NCBI GenBank assembly: GCA_903919455.1
Contig: CAIXIJ010000082.1
Coordinates: forward strand, 1 to 46,491
DNA: 46,491 nt
Direction: 5' to 3'
Source: an uncultured Acidimicrobiaceae bacterium
Lineage (GTDB): Bacteria; Actinomycetota; Acidimicrobiia; Acidimicrobiales; Ilumatobacteraceae
In this document: one piece after another, positions 9,108 to 16,809 of the stretch
Position numbering within the stretch: position 1 is the stretch's first letter
Layout of the letters: the number at the start of each line of letters is the position of its first letter
Translations under genes and position numbers: made by a program
Notes under the pieces: generated by a model
Databases searched by the model: none
What the model was told of the DNA's origin: nothing
Seen by the model: only the letters and a program-made list of their open reading frames with translations

Positions 9108-10120
9108 GGATACATCCCTACTGCCGCCAGACCAGCGGTCTCCGGAAGCCCGAGCGCCACGTTGGCGGCCTGTATGGCACCGCCCGACGCCCCCTTGGCC
9201 AGGTTGTCGATGGCGCAGATCGAGATCACCGTGCGGGTGCGCTCGTCGAATCGAACCGTGAGGTGAGCGGCGTTGCTGCCCATCACAGCCTTGGTGGAGG
9301 GCGAGGTCTCACTGACCACAACGAACGGTTCACCGGCGTACGCAGCAGACATCGTTGCCAACAGGGACTCGGTGGACATATCCGCTGCGGGTTTGGCGTA
9401 GCACGTTGCCAGGATGCCGCGATTCATCGGGGCGAGATGCGGGGTGAACAGCACCCCTGCGCCAACCTCCTGTTCGATCTCGGGCGTGTGCCGGTGGTCG
9501 AGCAATCCATAGGCCTGCACATCCTCGTCGGCGCTGCAGAAGAGGCTGGAGTGCTTGAGACCGCGGCCGGCACCGCTGATGCCGGTGATGCTGTTCACCA
9601 CGATCCCGGATGTCTGCACCAAGCCAGCCCGTACGAACGGGGCCAGGGCCAGTGTGGCGGCCGTGACATGACAGCCGGGCGTGGCGACGAGCCGGGCCCC
9701 CTTCAGCGCTGCGCGGTGCAACTCGGGTAACCCGTAGACCGCCTCGGCCAGCATCGCCGGTTGGTCGTGCTCGAAGCCGTACCAACCCGGGTACAGCGAG
9801 GCGTCCTTCAACCGATACGCGGCCGACAGGTCGACGATGCAGCCCACGGAACCCACCAATTGCGGCGCCAAGGCCATGCTGGCCTCGTGCGGAAGCCCCA
9901 GGAACACCACGTCGAGGCCTTCGGCCCGGGCTGGGTCGAAGGCCTCGAACACCAGATCAGGGAACTTGGCAGCGAGGCTGGGATACAGCGAGGCTGCCCG
10001 TACCCCTGCCTGCGTATCGCCGGTGGCGTACGCCACTTCGAAGTCGGGGTGCTGCGCACACAACCGCAGGAGTTCGGCGCCGGTGTAACCCGACGCTCCG
10101 AGGATGCCTACTCGCGTCAT
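9104..10120 (-). CDS. argC: N-acetyl-gamma-glutamyl-phosphate reductase
   Basis: This NADPH-dependent enzyme reduces N-acetylglutamyl phosphate to the semialdehyde. It has 338 residues. The nucleotide-binding GASGYTG is at 8-14 and the catalytic Cys is in ATPGC, at residue 150. As first gene of the arg operon it starts at ATG 10120, only 9 nt after a TATGAT -10 box. The message is therefore probably leaderless; no Shine-Dalgarno is present. The start matches the family N-terminus (RVGILGASGYTG). Confidence 0.97.
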   Translation of the reverse strand: MTRVGILGASGYTGAELLRLCAQHPDFEVAYATGDTQAGVRAASLYPSLAAKFPDLVFEAFDPARAEGLDVVFLGLPHEASMALAPQLVGSVGCIVDLSAAYRLKDASLYPGWYGFEHDQPAMLAEAVYGLPELHRAALKGARLVATPGCHVTAATLALAPFVRAGLVQTSGIVVNSITGISGAGRGLKHSSLFCSADEDVQAYGLLDHRHTPEIEQEVGAGVLFTPHLAPMNRGILATCYAKPAADMSTESLLATMSAAYAGEPFVVVSETSPSTKAVMGSNAAHLTVRFDERTRTVISICAIDNLAKGASGGAIQAANVALGLPETAGLAAVGMYP

Positions 10121-10124
10121 AGAC

Positions 10125-10156
10125 GCATGATCATACAGATTCTCGTATTGTCATGC
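10125..10156 (-). promoter_or_regulatory. Dyad operator over the argC promoter, candidate ArgR site
   Basis: The arms GCATGACAATAC (10156-10145) and GTATGATCATGC (10136-10125) form an inverted repeat with 10 of 12 positions paired and an 8-nt centre. The dyad runs from inside the -35 through the whole -10 of the argC promoter, the classical place for a repressor. ArgR boxes are AT-rich dyads and argR is in this operon, so ArgR is the natural ligand. The match to the E. coli ARG box is only partial. Confidence 0.6.
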
Positions 10157-10158
10157 AA
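10130..10158 (-). promoter_or_regulatory. argC promoter, probably leaderless
   Basis: TTGCAT (10158-10153) and TATGAT (10135-10130) are separated by exactly 17 bp. The -10 matches TATAAT at five of six positions; the -35 matches only TTG. The -10 ends 9 nt before the argC ATG, which places the expected start of transcription within a few nt of the start codon. The -35 overlaps the stop codon of the upstream DUF4230 gene (TGA 10153-10151). Confidence 0.65.
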
Positions 10159-10813
10159 CGCTGACGGGGTCCGCCACGAACCGCACATCGACGGTCGTGA
10201 CGCCGAGGCCGCCGAGCATGGTCGTGAGCATCGAGCGCACATTCGCCTGAGCGGTTGCCAGCAGATCGGTGGACACCGCAGCGTCAGCGATCTTCTTCGA
10301 TGCGGCGTCGTAGAGCGTCACTTCGCTGGTTGGACTGTCGCTGAAGATGCCACCGATGCGGTTCAGAATGCCGCGGTCGCGGTTCATCACATGGCTGAGC
10401 GAGCGGTCGAACTGCGGCTCCCCGAGGGTCGCCATCGGCACCTCGATCGTGGCACTTGTGCGATCAGCGCTGAACACCACCGCGCCATCTCCGAGGTGCG
10501 AGAAGTCGACCACCGCATCCACGCTGGCGACTGCCACGAACTGCACCCGTTCACCGGCGAGGGCCGCAGGCAGATACTTCACGTCCTGCTCCTGGTCGAT
10601 GGTGACCTCGAAGCGGCCCTGGGCGGCGTGGTAATCCGCAAGATCGCGGAGGTCGAGCAAAATTGGCGGCGCCGAGTGATCGACCGTCTGCGTGGCGAAC
10701 GGGTTGCCGATCTGCAGACCCACCCCCACTGCAAGAGCGACCAAGGCCCCGACCACCAACCCCACGATGAGGGTGGGAAGTGACCGACGACGCGGCGAGC
10801 GCTGCTGGAACAT
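10151..10813 (-). CDS. DUF4230 domain protein, single-pass membrane
   Basis: The protein has 220 residues: a short basic N-terminus, one transmembrane segment at about 12-34, then an extracytoplasmic DUF4230 domain. Family features are EQDVKYLPAALAGERVQFVAVASVDAVVDFSHL followed by IEVPMATLGEPQFD and the RDRGILNRIGG segment (quoted in parts; together about residues 75-165). The function is unknown. ATG 10813 has AAGGAG 6-7 nt upstream. It reads into the arg operon but argC has its own promoter overlapping this stop codon. It is divergent from yqgE with a 62-bp gap. Confidence 0.82.
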   Translation of the reverse strand: MFQQRSPRRRSLPTLIVGLVVGALVALAVGVGLQIGNPFATQTVDHSAPPILLDLRDLADYHAAQGRFEVTIDQEQDVKYLPAALAGERVQFVAVASVDAVVDFSHLGDGAVVFSADRTSATIEVPMATLGEPQFDRSLSHVMNRDRGILNRIGGIFSDSPTSEVTLYDAASKKIADAAVSTDLLATAQANVRSMLTTMLGGLGVTTVDVRFVADPVSVA

Positions 10814-10875
10814 GATGTTCTCCTTCGGTGGCCCCCTGTGGCCCACCGAACGGTTTGGACGTGCAGAATGGGAGT

Positions 10876-11448
10876 GTGAGTTCCCACGACGCACCAATTC
10901 CTGGCTCCACCAAGGGCCAACTGCTGGTGGCCACTCCCCCGCTCGTCGATCCCAACTTCGATCGCACCGTGGTGTACGTGCTCGAGCATCACGATGACGG
11001 CGCCGTGGGGGTCGTGCTGAATCGGCCAACGATGCACCAACTCCCCGACGGCATCGCCCGCTGGGAGCCTCATCTCAGCGGGCCTTCGGTGCTGTTCGAC
11101 GGCGGCCCAGTTGCAATGGATGCATTGATCGCGCTGGCCCGGGTGGAACACCCCGACGACGATGTGTGGAGCCCTGTGGTGGGCGACCTTTCATCGGTCG
11201 ATCTTGCGCTCGACCCCGGACTGGTGGCGGAAGGAGTGCACTCGCTGCGCGTGTTCCGCGGCTATTCAGGCTGGGGGGCCCACCAACTCGAGGGTGAACT
11301 GGCCGAAGGCGCCTGGATGGTGCTGCCGGCCCACGCCGACGACGTGTTCTGCTCCGAACCAGACAGCCTGTGGCGCGCCGTGCTGCGCCGCCAAGGCGGA
11401 CGCGTTGCCTGGGTGGCCAACGCCCCCGACGACCTCAGCTCGAACTGA
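10876..11448 (+). CDS. YqgE/AlgH family protein (DUF179)
   Basis: The protein has about 190 residues, the usual size for the family. Characteristic segments are GQLLVATPPLVDPNFDRTVV, VVLNRPT, GGPV, and RVFRGYSGWG followed by QLEGELAEGAW. The molecular function is not established; Pseudomonas AlgH was linked to alginate gene expression, but that role need not apply here. GTG 10876 is the best start. A GGGAG is too close (1 nt) to be a normal Shine-Dalgarno, and a weak -10 (CAGAAT, 10864-10869) 6 nt upstream hints at leaderless expression. It is a single plus-strand gene ending 7 bp from the convergent pheT end. Confidence 0.92.
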   Translation: MSSHDAPIPGSTKGQLLVATPPLVDPNFDRTVVYVLEHHDDGAVGVVLNRPTMHQLPDGIARWEPHLSGPSVLFDGGPVAMDALIALARVEHPDDDVWSPVVGDLSSVDLALDPGLVAEGVHSLRVFRGYSGWGAHQLEGELAEGAWMVLPAHADDVFCSEPDSLWRAVLRRQGGRVAWVANAPDDLSSN

Positions 11449-11459
11449 GCAGCGCTCAG
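11445..11459. other. Hairpin spanning both stop codons of yqgE and pheT
   Basis: CTGAGC (11445-11450) and GCTCAG (11454-11459) form a perfect 6-bp stem with the 3-nt loop AGC. The yqgE TGA (11446-11448) lies in one arm and the pheT TGA (11458-11456) in the other. There is no U-tract on either side, so if it terminates transcription it is not a standard intrinsic terminator. Confidence 0.45.
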
Positions 11460-13804
11460 CGCAGCGAGGCGCCGAGCTTGGCGACACCCGCGATGATCTT
11501 GTCGCGCACCTGGGCCACATCGGCATCCGTGAGCGTGCGATCCGCGGCCTGCAGACGAAGGCGGTAGGCCAGGCTCCGGGTGCCGTCTGCCGTGCCCTTG
11601 CCGCGATAGACGTCGAACAGCGACAGGTCCACCAGGCCGTTGCCGGCTCCTTGCCGGATGGCCTTCTCCACCTTCTCTGCCGAGACCGAATCGGGGACGG
11701 AGAACGCAAGGTCGAAGTCGCTCGAGGGGAACCGACTGGTGGGCTTCCACTGGGCGATCTTCGGTTCTGCGGCCAGCAGGATGCTGAGGTTCAACTCCAA
11801 CACCGCCACGCGCTCGTCGATGCCGTAGGCGTCGAGCGCATCGGGGTGCACTTCACCCACGGCACCTACGACGTCCTTGCCCGCCGACAGCGTGGCCGAG
11901 CGAGTGGGATGCAAGCCGACGGGCACGTTGCTCTGGTCGACTCGGGCGCCCCAACCCATGGCAGTGACGAGCTCGCGCCAGATGGTCATGGCTGCTGTTG
12001 CATCGCTGCCTGCCAACACGATGGCAAGGGCTTCGTACTCGGCGGGCAACACGTCGCTGCTCGGCGGGTATACGTGGCCGATCTCGAACAACGCAACGCC
12101 GGACCGGCGATGCGACTCGTTGAACTCGACTGCTTTCAGCAGGCCGGGCCGCAACGAGGTGCGCAGCACGTCGTCGCCCACCACCAGGGGATTCAACAGG
12201 CGCACGGCCTCCGGGGCGAGGCCTGCTCGCTCGAGGTCGCCAGCAGCGAGGAACGGGTGCGGCATTGCCTCGCTGATGCCGAGGCCGAGCAAAACCTCGC
12301 GCAGATGACGACGGCGTTGCTGGAGTGGCGAAAGGCCACCGGGCTGTGTGCTCTTCGGCACGGTCTTGCCCAACTTGCCGTAGCCAAAGTGTCGGGCGAT
12401 CTCCTCAACGATGTCGATTTCCAACGTGCAGTCGGGTCGCCACGACGGCACGCTGACCTCGAGGTGATCGCCCTGCGCCTGGCAGGCAAAGCCAATGGGC
12501 TCGATGAGCGCGCTGATCTGCTCCGCAGTGAAGTTGGTGCCGAGCAACTGGCTCACACGGTGGGGCCGGACGGTGATGTGGGTGGTGCCGGGAAGATGCG
12601 CGTCGCTGCGCGCATCCACCATGCCGTCGTGCACCACTAGGTCGGGGCATGTGAGGCGGAGCAGTTCCACGAAACGGGCGATCGAGGCGTCGATGCCGTA
12701 CGGGTCGGCGCCACGTTCGAATCGAGCCGACGCTTCGCTGCGCAGCCCCATACGAGCCACGCTGCGCAGAATGCCCATCGGCTCGAACCACGCGGTTTCG
12801 AGGGCGATGACACTGGTGCTGCTGCTGATCTCGGTGTTCTGGCCGCCCATGATGGCGGCAAGGCCAATGGGCCGATCGGTGGCGTCGCAGATGAGCAGAT
12901 CGGCGCTGGTGAGCGTGCGCTCAACGTCGTCGAGCGTGACGATGGTCTCGCCCTCAGTCGCCAACCGAATACGAAAGCCGCCACCGCCCAGCGTGTGATA
13001 GTCGTACGCGTGATTCGGCTGGTTGGTCTCCAACATCACGTAGTTGCTGACGTCGACGATGTTGTTGATCGATCGCATGCCAGCGGCGGCAAGGCGTCGA
13101 GCCATCCAGTCGGGTGACGAGGTAACCGACACGTTGCTGATGACGATCGTGGTGAAGCGCGGACAACGGTCGCCGGCGACGATCTCCACCGGCGCACTCA
13201 TGGCGGGCGACACCGGCGCGAGCGCCGTCGGGGCACCGCAGAGTGACAGGCCGAGATGTGCGGCGAGGTCGCGCGCCACGCCGAGGTGCCCGTAGGCATC
13301 GGGTCGGTTACGCAGCACGTCGAGGTCGTACACGATCTCTTCGCCTAGGCCGAGCGCGTCGCCATACGGCACGCCCAGCGGAGTGCCTTCGGGAAGAATG
13401 AGAATGCCGCTGTGGTCGTCGCCGAGGCCGAGTTCGCGCGCTGAGCACAGCATGCCCTCACTTGGAATGCTGAGAATCGGCTTGGGTTCGATGGCCCGGC
13501 CGTCGGGCATCACGGTGCCGGGAGTTGCCAGGGGGATGATGTCGCCGGGCTGCATGTTGAACGCCCCGCACCAGACATGACGCTCCACGCCATCTCCGGA
13601 ATCCACGAACACTCGATGCACCTTCGCCGCGTCAGGGTGACGTTCGGTCTTCAGCACACGTGCCGTGATGACACCTGGCACTGTGCTGCCCACGTGCTTG
13701 ACATCTTCCACGGCGAGGCCGAGATGGGTGATGGCATCGGCAATGGCTTCCACATCGTCGCCCACGGGCACGAGGTCGGTGAGCCAGGAATGAACGATCT
13801 TCAT
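11456..13804 (-). CDS. pheT: Phenylalanine--tRNA ligase beta subunit
   Basis: This large subunit of the alpha2-beta2 enzyme has 782 residues. Domain order: EMAP-type tRNA-binding domain at about 38-150 (VITARVLKTERHPDA and CSARELGLG), the B3/4 editing region near 200-400, the B5 domain, a degenerate synthetase core, and a C-terminal FDX-ACB anticodon-binding domain over about the last 95 residues (FPSSDFDLAFSVPD). ATG 13804 lies 12 bp after pheS. Its 3' end is 7 bp from yqgE on the opposite strand. Confidence 0.97.
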   Translation of the reverse strand: MKIVHSWLTDLVPVGDDVEAIADAITHLGLAVEDVKHVGSTVPGVITARVLKTERHPDAAKVHRVFVDSGDGVERHVWCGAFNMQPGDIIPLATPGTVMPDGRAIEPKPILSIPSEGMLCSARELGLGDDHSGILILPEGTPLGVPYGDALGLGEEIVYDLDVLRNRPDAYGHLGVARDLAAHLGLSLCGAPTALAPVSPAMSAPVEIVAGDRCPRFTTIVISNVSVTSSPDWMARRLAAAGMRSINNIVDVSNYVMLETNQPNHAYDYHTLGGGGFRIRLATEGETIVTLDDVERTLTSADLLICDATDRPIGLAAIMGGQNTEISSSTSVIALETAWFEPMGILRSVARMGLRSEASARFERGADPYGIDASIARFVELLRLTCPDLVVHDGMVDARSDAHLPGTTHITVRPHRVSQLLGTNFTAEQISALIEPIGFACQAQGDHLEVSVPSWRPDCTLEIDIVEEIARHFGYGKLGKTVPKSTQPGGLSPLQQRRRHLREVLLGLGISEAMPHPFLAAGDLERAGLAPEAVRLLNPLVVGDDVLRTSLRPGLLKAVEFNESHRRSGVALFEIGHVYPPSSDVLPAEYEALAIVLAGSDATAAMTIWRELVTAMGWGARVDQSNVPVGLHPTRSATLSAGKDVVGAVGEVHPDALDAYGIDERVAVLELNLSILLAAEPKIAQWKPTSRFPSSDFDLAFSVPDSVSAEKVEKAIRQGAGNGLVDLSLFDVYRGKGTADGTRSLAYRLRLQAADRTLTDADVAQVRDKIIAGVAKLGASLR

Positions 13805-13816
13805 GTCGCTCGCCTC

Positions 13817-14818
13817 TCAGAACTGCTCGATGAAGCGGATGTCGTTGGTGTACATCTCGCGGACGTCGCCGACGGCGTGGCGCTCCTTGGCCATACGGTC
13901 GATACCGAAACCGAACGCGAAACCGCTCCATTCCTCGGGGTCGAGGCCACCGGCGCGCAGCACGTTGGGATGCACCATGCCGCACCCACCAAGTTCCAGC
14001 CAGTCGCCCTTCGGTGTGCGGATATCGAACTCGGCAGACGGCTCGGTGAATGGGAAGTAGCTGGGACGGAGTCGACTGGAGAAGCCGTCGCCGAAGAACG
14101 CTTTGGTGAACGCCTCGATGGTGCCGGCGAGGTGGGCGAGGGTGATGCCCCGATCGATGACGAGACCCTCGATCTGATGGAAGACCGCCAGGTGCGTGGC
14201 ATCCGTGGTCTCGTTACGAAACACCTTGCCCGGCATGATCATGTAGATCGGCGGCGCGATGTGCTGCATCACACGAATCTGCACCGGCGATGTATGGGTG
14301 CGGAGCACGGTGCTGCCCGGGTTGCCGTGGTCGACGTAGAACGTGTCGTGCATGCTGCGCGCTGGGTGATCCGGCGGCATGTTCAATGCCTCGAAGTTGT
14401 ACCAGTCGGTCTCCACCTCCGGGCCCTCGGCCACCTGGAACCCCAGGCCGACGAAGACGTCTTCGAGTCGCTGCCAGGCCTGGGTGACGATGTGTGCATG
14501 GCCTCGACCGGGCTTCGACAGCACTTCGGTGAGATCGATGCGCTCGGCCTCCAACTGCACAGCACGTTCGGCGCGCTGGAGTTCCTGAGCACGGGCCTGC
14601 ACTGCGGACTGCACGGCCTGGGTGGCTTCGTTCAACGCCTGGCCCGCGGCCTTCTTCTCCTCGACCGTCGCCAGCGCGCCCAACCGTGTCTTGAACTCGG
14701 CGAAGGGGCCCCTCTTGCCGAGGAGTTCGGTTTCCAGCGCCCGCGCCTCGGCCAGCGTGGCCACGGCTGCGAGGCGCTCTACTGCGGCATCGGCTGCTGC
14801 GCGTACGTCGTCGATCAT
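13817..14818 (-). CDS. pheS: Phenylalanine--tRNA ligase alpha subunit
   Basis: This is the catalytic subunit for Phe-tRNA formation, with 333 residues. It has the N-terminal coiled coil (about 1-85) and class II motifs: the motif 2 region STVLRTHTSPVQIRVM and motif 3 GFAFGFGIDRMAKERH near the C-terminus. ATG 14818 is preferred because GGAG lies 6 nt upstream. A GTG at 14830 would add four residues and has a closer, poorer GGAG. It is followed by pheT and preceded by the rRNA methyltransferase, in the infC operon. The same order is known in Mycobacterium. Confidence 0.96.
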   Translation of the reverse strand: MIDDVRAAADAAVERLAAVATLAEARALETELLGKRGPFAEFKTRLGALATVEEKKAAGQALNEATQAVQSAVQARAQELQRAERAVQLEAERIDLTEVLSKPGRGHAHIVTQAWQRLEDVFVGLGFQVAEGPEVETDWYNFEALNMPPDHPARSMHDTFYVDHGNPGSTVLRTHTSPVQIRVMQHIAPPIYMIMPGKVFRNETTDATHLAVFHQIEGLVIDRGITLAHLAGTIEAFTKAFFGDGFSSRLRPSYFPFTEPSAEFDIRTPKGDWLELGGCGMVHPNVLRAGGLDPEEWSGFAFGFGIDRMAKERHAVGDVREMYTNDIRFIEQF

Positions 14819-14845
14819 CTTGTTCTCCACTGCTCCAGAGTGTTT

Positions 14846-15532
14846 CTACCCGTTGCGCCGTTGCCGTGCGACTTCAAATGCCAACACGGTGGCCGCCATG
14901 GCCACGTTCAGACTCTCCGCTGCCCCTTCGTGAGGGATGGTGATCCAGCCATCGACGGGCGCATCGTCGGGTACGCCATGGGCCTCATTGCCAACCACGA
15001 TGGCCACCCGTTCGGTGAACGCCGCGTCGGTGTATGCCGTGCCGTGATGCGAGGAGGTGGCCAGCAACGTGAGCCCGGCCGAGCGCAACTCCCCCAACTC
15101 GGCGGAAACGACGGGCACCCGGAACAGGGATCCGGCGGTCGCCCGCACGACCTTCGGGTTGAACGGGTCGACCGAGCCGGCGGTGAACACCACTGCATGT
15201 GCGCCAGCAGCTTCTGCCGACCGAATGATGGTGCCTGCATTGCCAGGATCAGCGATTCGATCGGCCACCATCACGAAGGTGGCCGCACCGGGCAACACCT
15301 GCGGACGCTGGTGCACCACCGCGATCACCGGCTGCGGGTGTTCGGTGGTGGCGACTCGCTCGATGACATTGGGCGCGAACTCGTACAACGGGGCATCGCA
15401 CCGCACTGAATCCGCGCCCGGCGCCACGAACTGCGCCTCGATCTGCCAGCCGGCGGCAACAGCCTGCTGGAGCAGGCCCGCGCCTTCGACCACGAACACA
15501 CCTTCGTCGGAACGCGCACTGCGGCGCCCCAA
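14846..15532 (-). CDS. TrmH/SpoU family RNA 2'-O-methyltransferase (TsnR-like)
   Basis: This SPOUT-fold methyltransferase of at least 228 residues probably modifies rRNA. Visible features are an N-terminal substrate-binding segment (DEGVFVVEGAGLL), motif 1 VADRIADPGNAGTIIRSAEA, motif 2 VAIVVGNEAHGV and motif 3 PHEGAAESLNVAMAATVLAFE with the conserved NxxxAA pattern. TTG 15532 is the first standard start, but the reading frame and the family-like segment YSSPKVQRLRRLL continue upstream. The only near-cognate codon in reach is CTG 15598, overlapping the rplT stop. The true N-terminus may therefore be about 22 residues longer. It lies between rplT and pheS, as tsnR does in Mycobacterium. Confidence 0.9.
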   Translation of the reverse strand: MGRRSARSDEGVFVVEGAGLLQQAVAAGWQIEAQFVAPGADSVRCDAPLYEFAPNVIERVATTEHPQPVIAVVHQRPQVLPGAATFVMVADRIADPGNAGTIIRSAEAAGAHAVVFTAGSVDPFNPKVVRATAGSLFRVPVVSAELGELRSAGLTLLATSSHHGTAYTDAAFTERVAIVVGNEAHGVPDDAPVDGWITIPHEGAAESLNVAMAATVLAFEVARQRRNG

Positions 15533-15594
15533 GAGGCGCCGCAGTCGCTGTACCTTCGGGCTCGAATACGTGAGCCCCGCAGGGTGGGGAGCGC

Positions 15595-15948
15595 TCAGAG
15601 CGCCGCCTTGGCCTGCTCCACGACAGCCGAGAAGGCAGCCGCGTCGTTGATGGCGAGATCCGACAGCATCTTGCGGTCGACCTCGATACCGGCAGCGTTC
15701 AGACCGGCGATGAACCGGCTGTAGCTGATGTCGTTCAGGCGGCAGGCAGCGTTGATGCGCTGAATCCAGAGGCGACGGAACTCGCCCTTCTTTGCCCGAC
15801 GGTCGCGGAAGGCGTACTGGCCGCTCTTCATGACCTGCTCGTTCGCAGCCCGGACCGAACGGCTCTTATTGCCGTAATAGCCCTTGGCGCGCTCGAGCAC
15901 CTGACGACGACTCTTCTTCGCGTTTACTGCACGCTTCACACGAGCCAT
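15595..15948 (-). CDS. rplT: 50S ribosomal protein L20
   Basis: The protein has 117 residues, the normal length, with the basic N-terminus [15 protein letters not shown] and the conserved [20 protein letters not shown] segment (two parts of residues 48-68). It binds 23S rRNA early in 50S assembly. It is the third gene of the infC-rpmI-rplT operon, 48 bp after rpmI. No Firmicute-type L20 leader structure is visible. Confidence 0.98.
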   Translation of the reverse strand: MARVKRAVNAKKSRRQVLERAKGYYGNKSRSVRAANEQVMKSGQYAFRDRRAKKGEFRRLWIQRINAACRLNDISYSRFIAGLNAAGIEVDRKMLSDLAINDAAAFSAVVEQAKAAL

Positions 15949-15996
15949 GGTGTTTCTCCTTCTTCGATCTCTTCGTTCGTAGGGTTGCCGTCGGGG

Positions 15997-16194
15997 TCAG
16001 CGCTCGCCGAGCAGACGCTTGATCTTCTTCGCGTCGCCGGGGTGCACTGCGACCATGCCGTCGAGACGGCGGGTACGGGTGGACGGCTTCTTCTCGAACA
16101 GGTGCTGACGGTTCTGCTGCAGGCGACGGAGCTTGCCGGTGCCGGTCTTGGAGAACCGCTTCGCAGCGGTCTTGCTGGTCTTCATCTTGGGCAT
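15997..16194 (-). CDS. rpmI: 50S ribosomal protein L35
   Basis: The protein has 65 residues, with the family pattern MPKMKTSKTAAKRF and the basic SPAAEPS-free core KLRRLQQNRQHLFEKK, ending in DAKKIKRLLG. It belongs to the large subunit. It lies 33 bp after infC and 48 bp before rplT. Confidence 0.97.
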   Translation of the reverse strand: MPKMKTSKTAAKRFSKTGTGKLRRLQQNRQHLFEKKPSTRTRRLDGMVAVHPGDAKKIKRLLGER

Positions 16195-16227
16195 GGTGTT
16201 TTCCTGTGGGGTGTGTTCGACGATCCG

Positions 16228-16809
16228 TCAGGCGGGGTCCGCGGCCGGAGCTTCCGGTGCGGCGTCGGAGTGCTTCTTGGGTGCTGCCTTCTTCTCCGGC
16301 GCGATGACCATGGTCATGTTGCGTCCTTCGAGTCGGGCCTGCGTCTCGACCTTGCCGGCGGCGCCGACTTGTTCGAGCACTTGATCGAGGATCTTCGAGC
16401 CCAGTTCCGGGTGGGCCATCTCGCGGCCTCGGAACTGGAGCGTGACCTTTACCTTGTGGCCCTCTGCAAGAAACTCCTGCATGTGACGCACTTTGGTGTC
16501 GAAATCGCCCTTGCCGATCTTCGGACGGAATTTCACTTCCTTGATCGAGACCTGCACGGTCTTCTTGCGCGATTCCTTGGCCTTCTGGCTCTCCTCGTAG
16601 CGGAACTTGCCGTAGTCCATGATTCGGCACACGGGCGGCGTGGCCATGGGCGCGACTTCGACGAGGTCGAGGTCGAGCTGGCGGGCCAGCGTGAGTGCTT
16701 CGGGCAGGGCTTTGATGCCCAACTGATTGCCGTCGGCCCCGATGAGGCGAACCTCACGGGCGCGGATGCGCTCGTTGTACCGGTGTTCTGGTTGCTGCGG
16801 CGGTGCTAT
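16228..16809 (-). CDS. infC: Translation initiation factor IF-3, AUA start
   Basis: IF3 keeps 30S subunits free and proofreads start codons and initiator tRNA. The frame gives 193 residues with the N-terminal domain (NERIRAREVRLI, DYGKFRYEE) and C-terminal domain (RPKIGKGDFDTKVRH, FRGREMAHPELG), plus an Ala/Lys/Pro-rich tail. No ATG or GTG exists between the in-frame TGA at 16818-16816 and the conserved NERIR block. The only fitting start is ATA at 16809-16807, with AGGAG (16823-16819) 9 nt upstream. Non-AUG starts allow IF3 autoregulation in E. coli (AUU), so this reading is biologically sensible. A start at TTG 16722 would delete the conserved N-terminus. Confidence 0.93.
   Translation of the reverse strand: MAPPQQPEHRYNERIRAREVRLIGADGNQLGIKALPEALTLARQLDLDLVEVAPMATPPVCRIMDYGKFRYEESQKAKESRKKTVQVSIKEVKFRPKIGKGDFDTKVRHMQEFLAEGHKVKVTLQFRGREMAHPELGSKILDQVLEQVGAAGKVETQARLEGRNMTMVIAPEKKAAPKKHSDAAPEAPAADPA

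Noticed and set aside
13577-15409. Long open frame on the plus strand (610 codons) opposite pheT, pheS and the rRNA methyltransferase
   Set aside because: It is antisense to well-identified genes, has a composition typical of high-GC shadow frames (His, Arg and Ala rich) and shows no recognisable domain.
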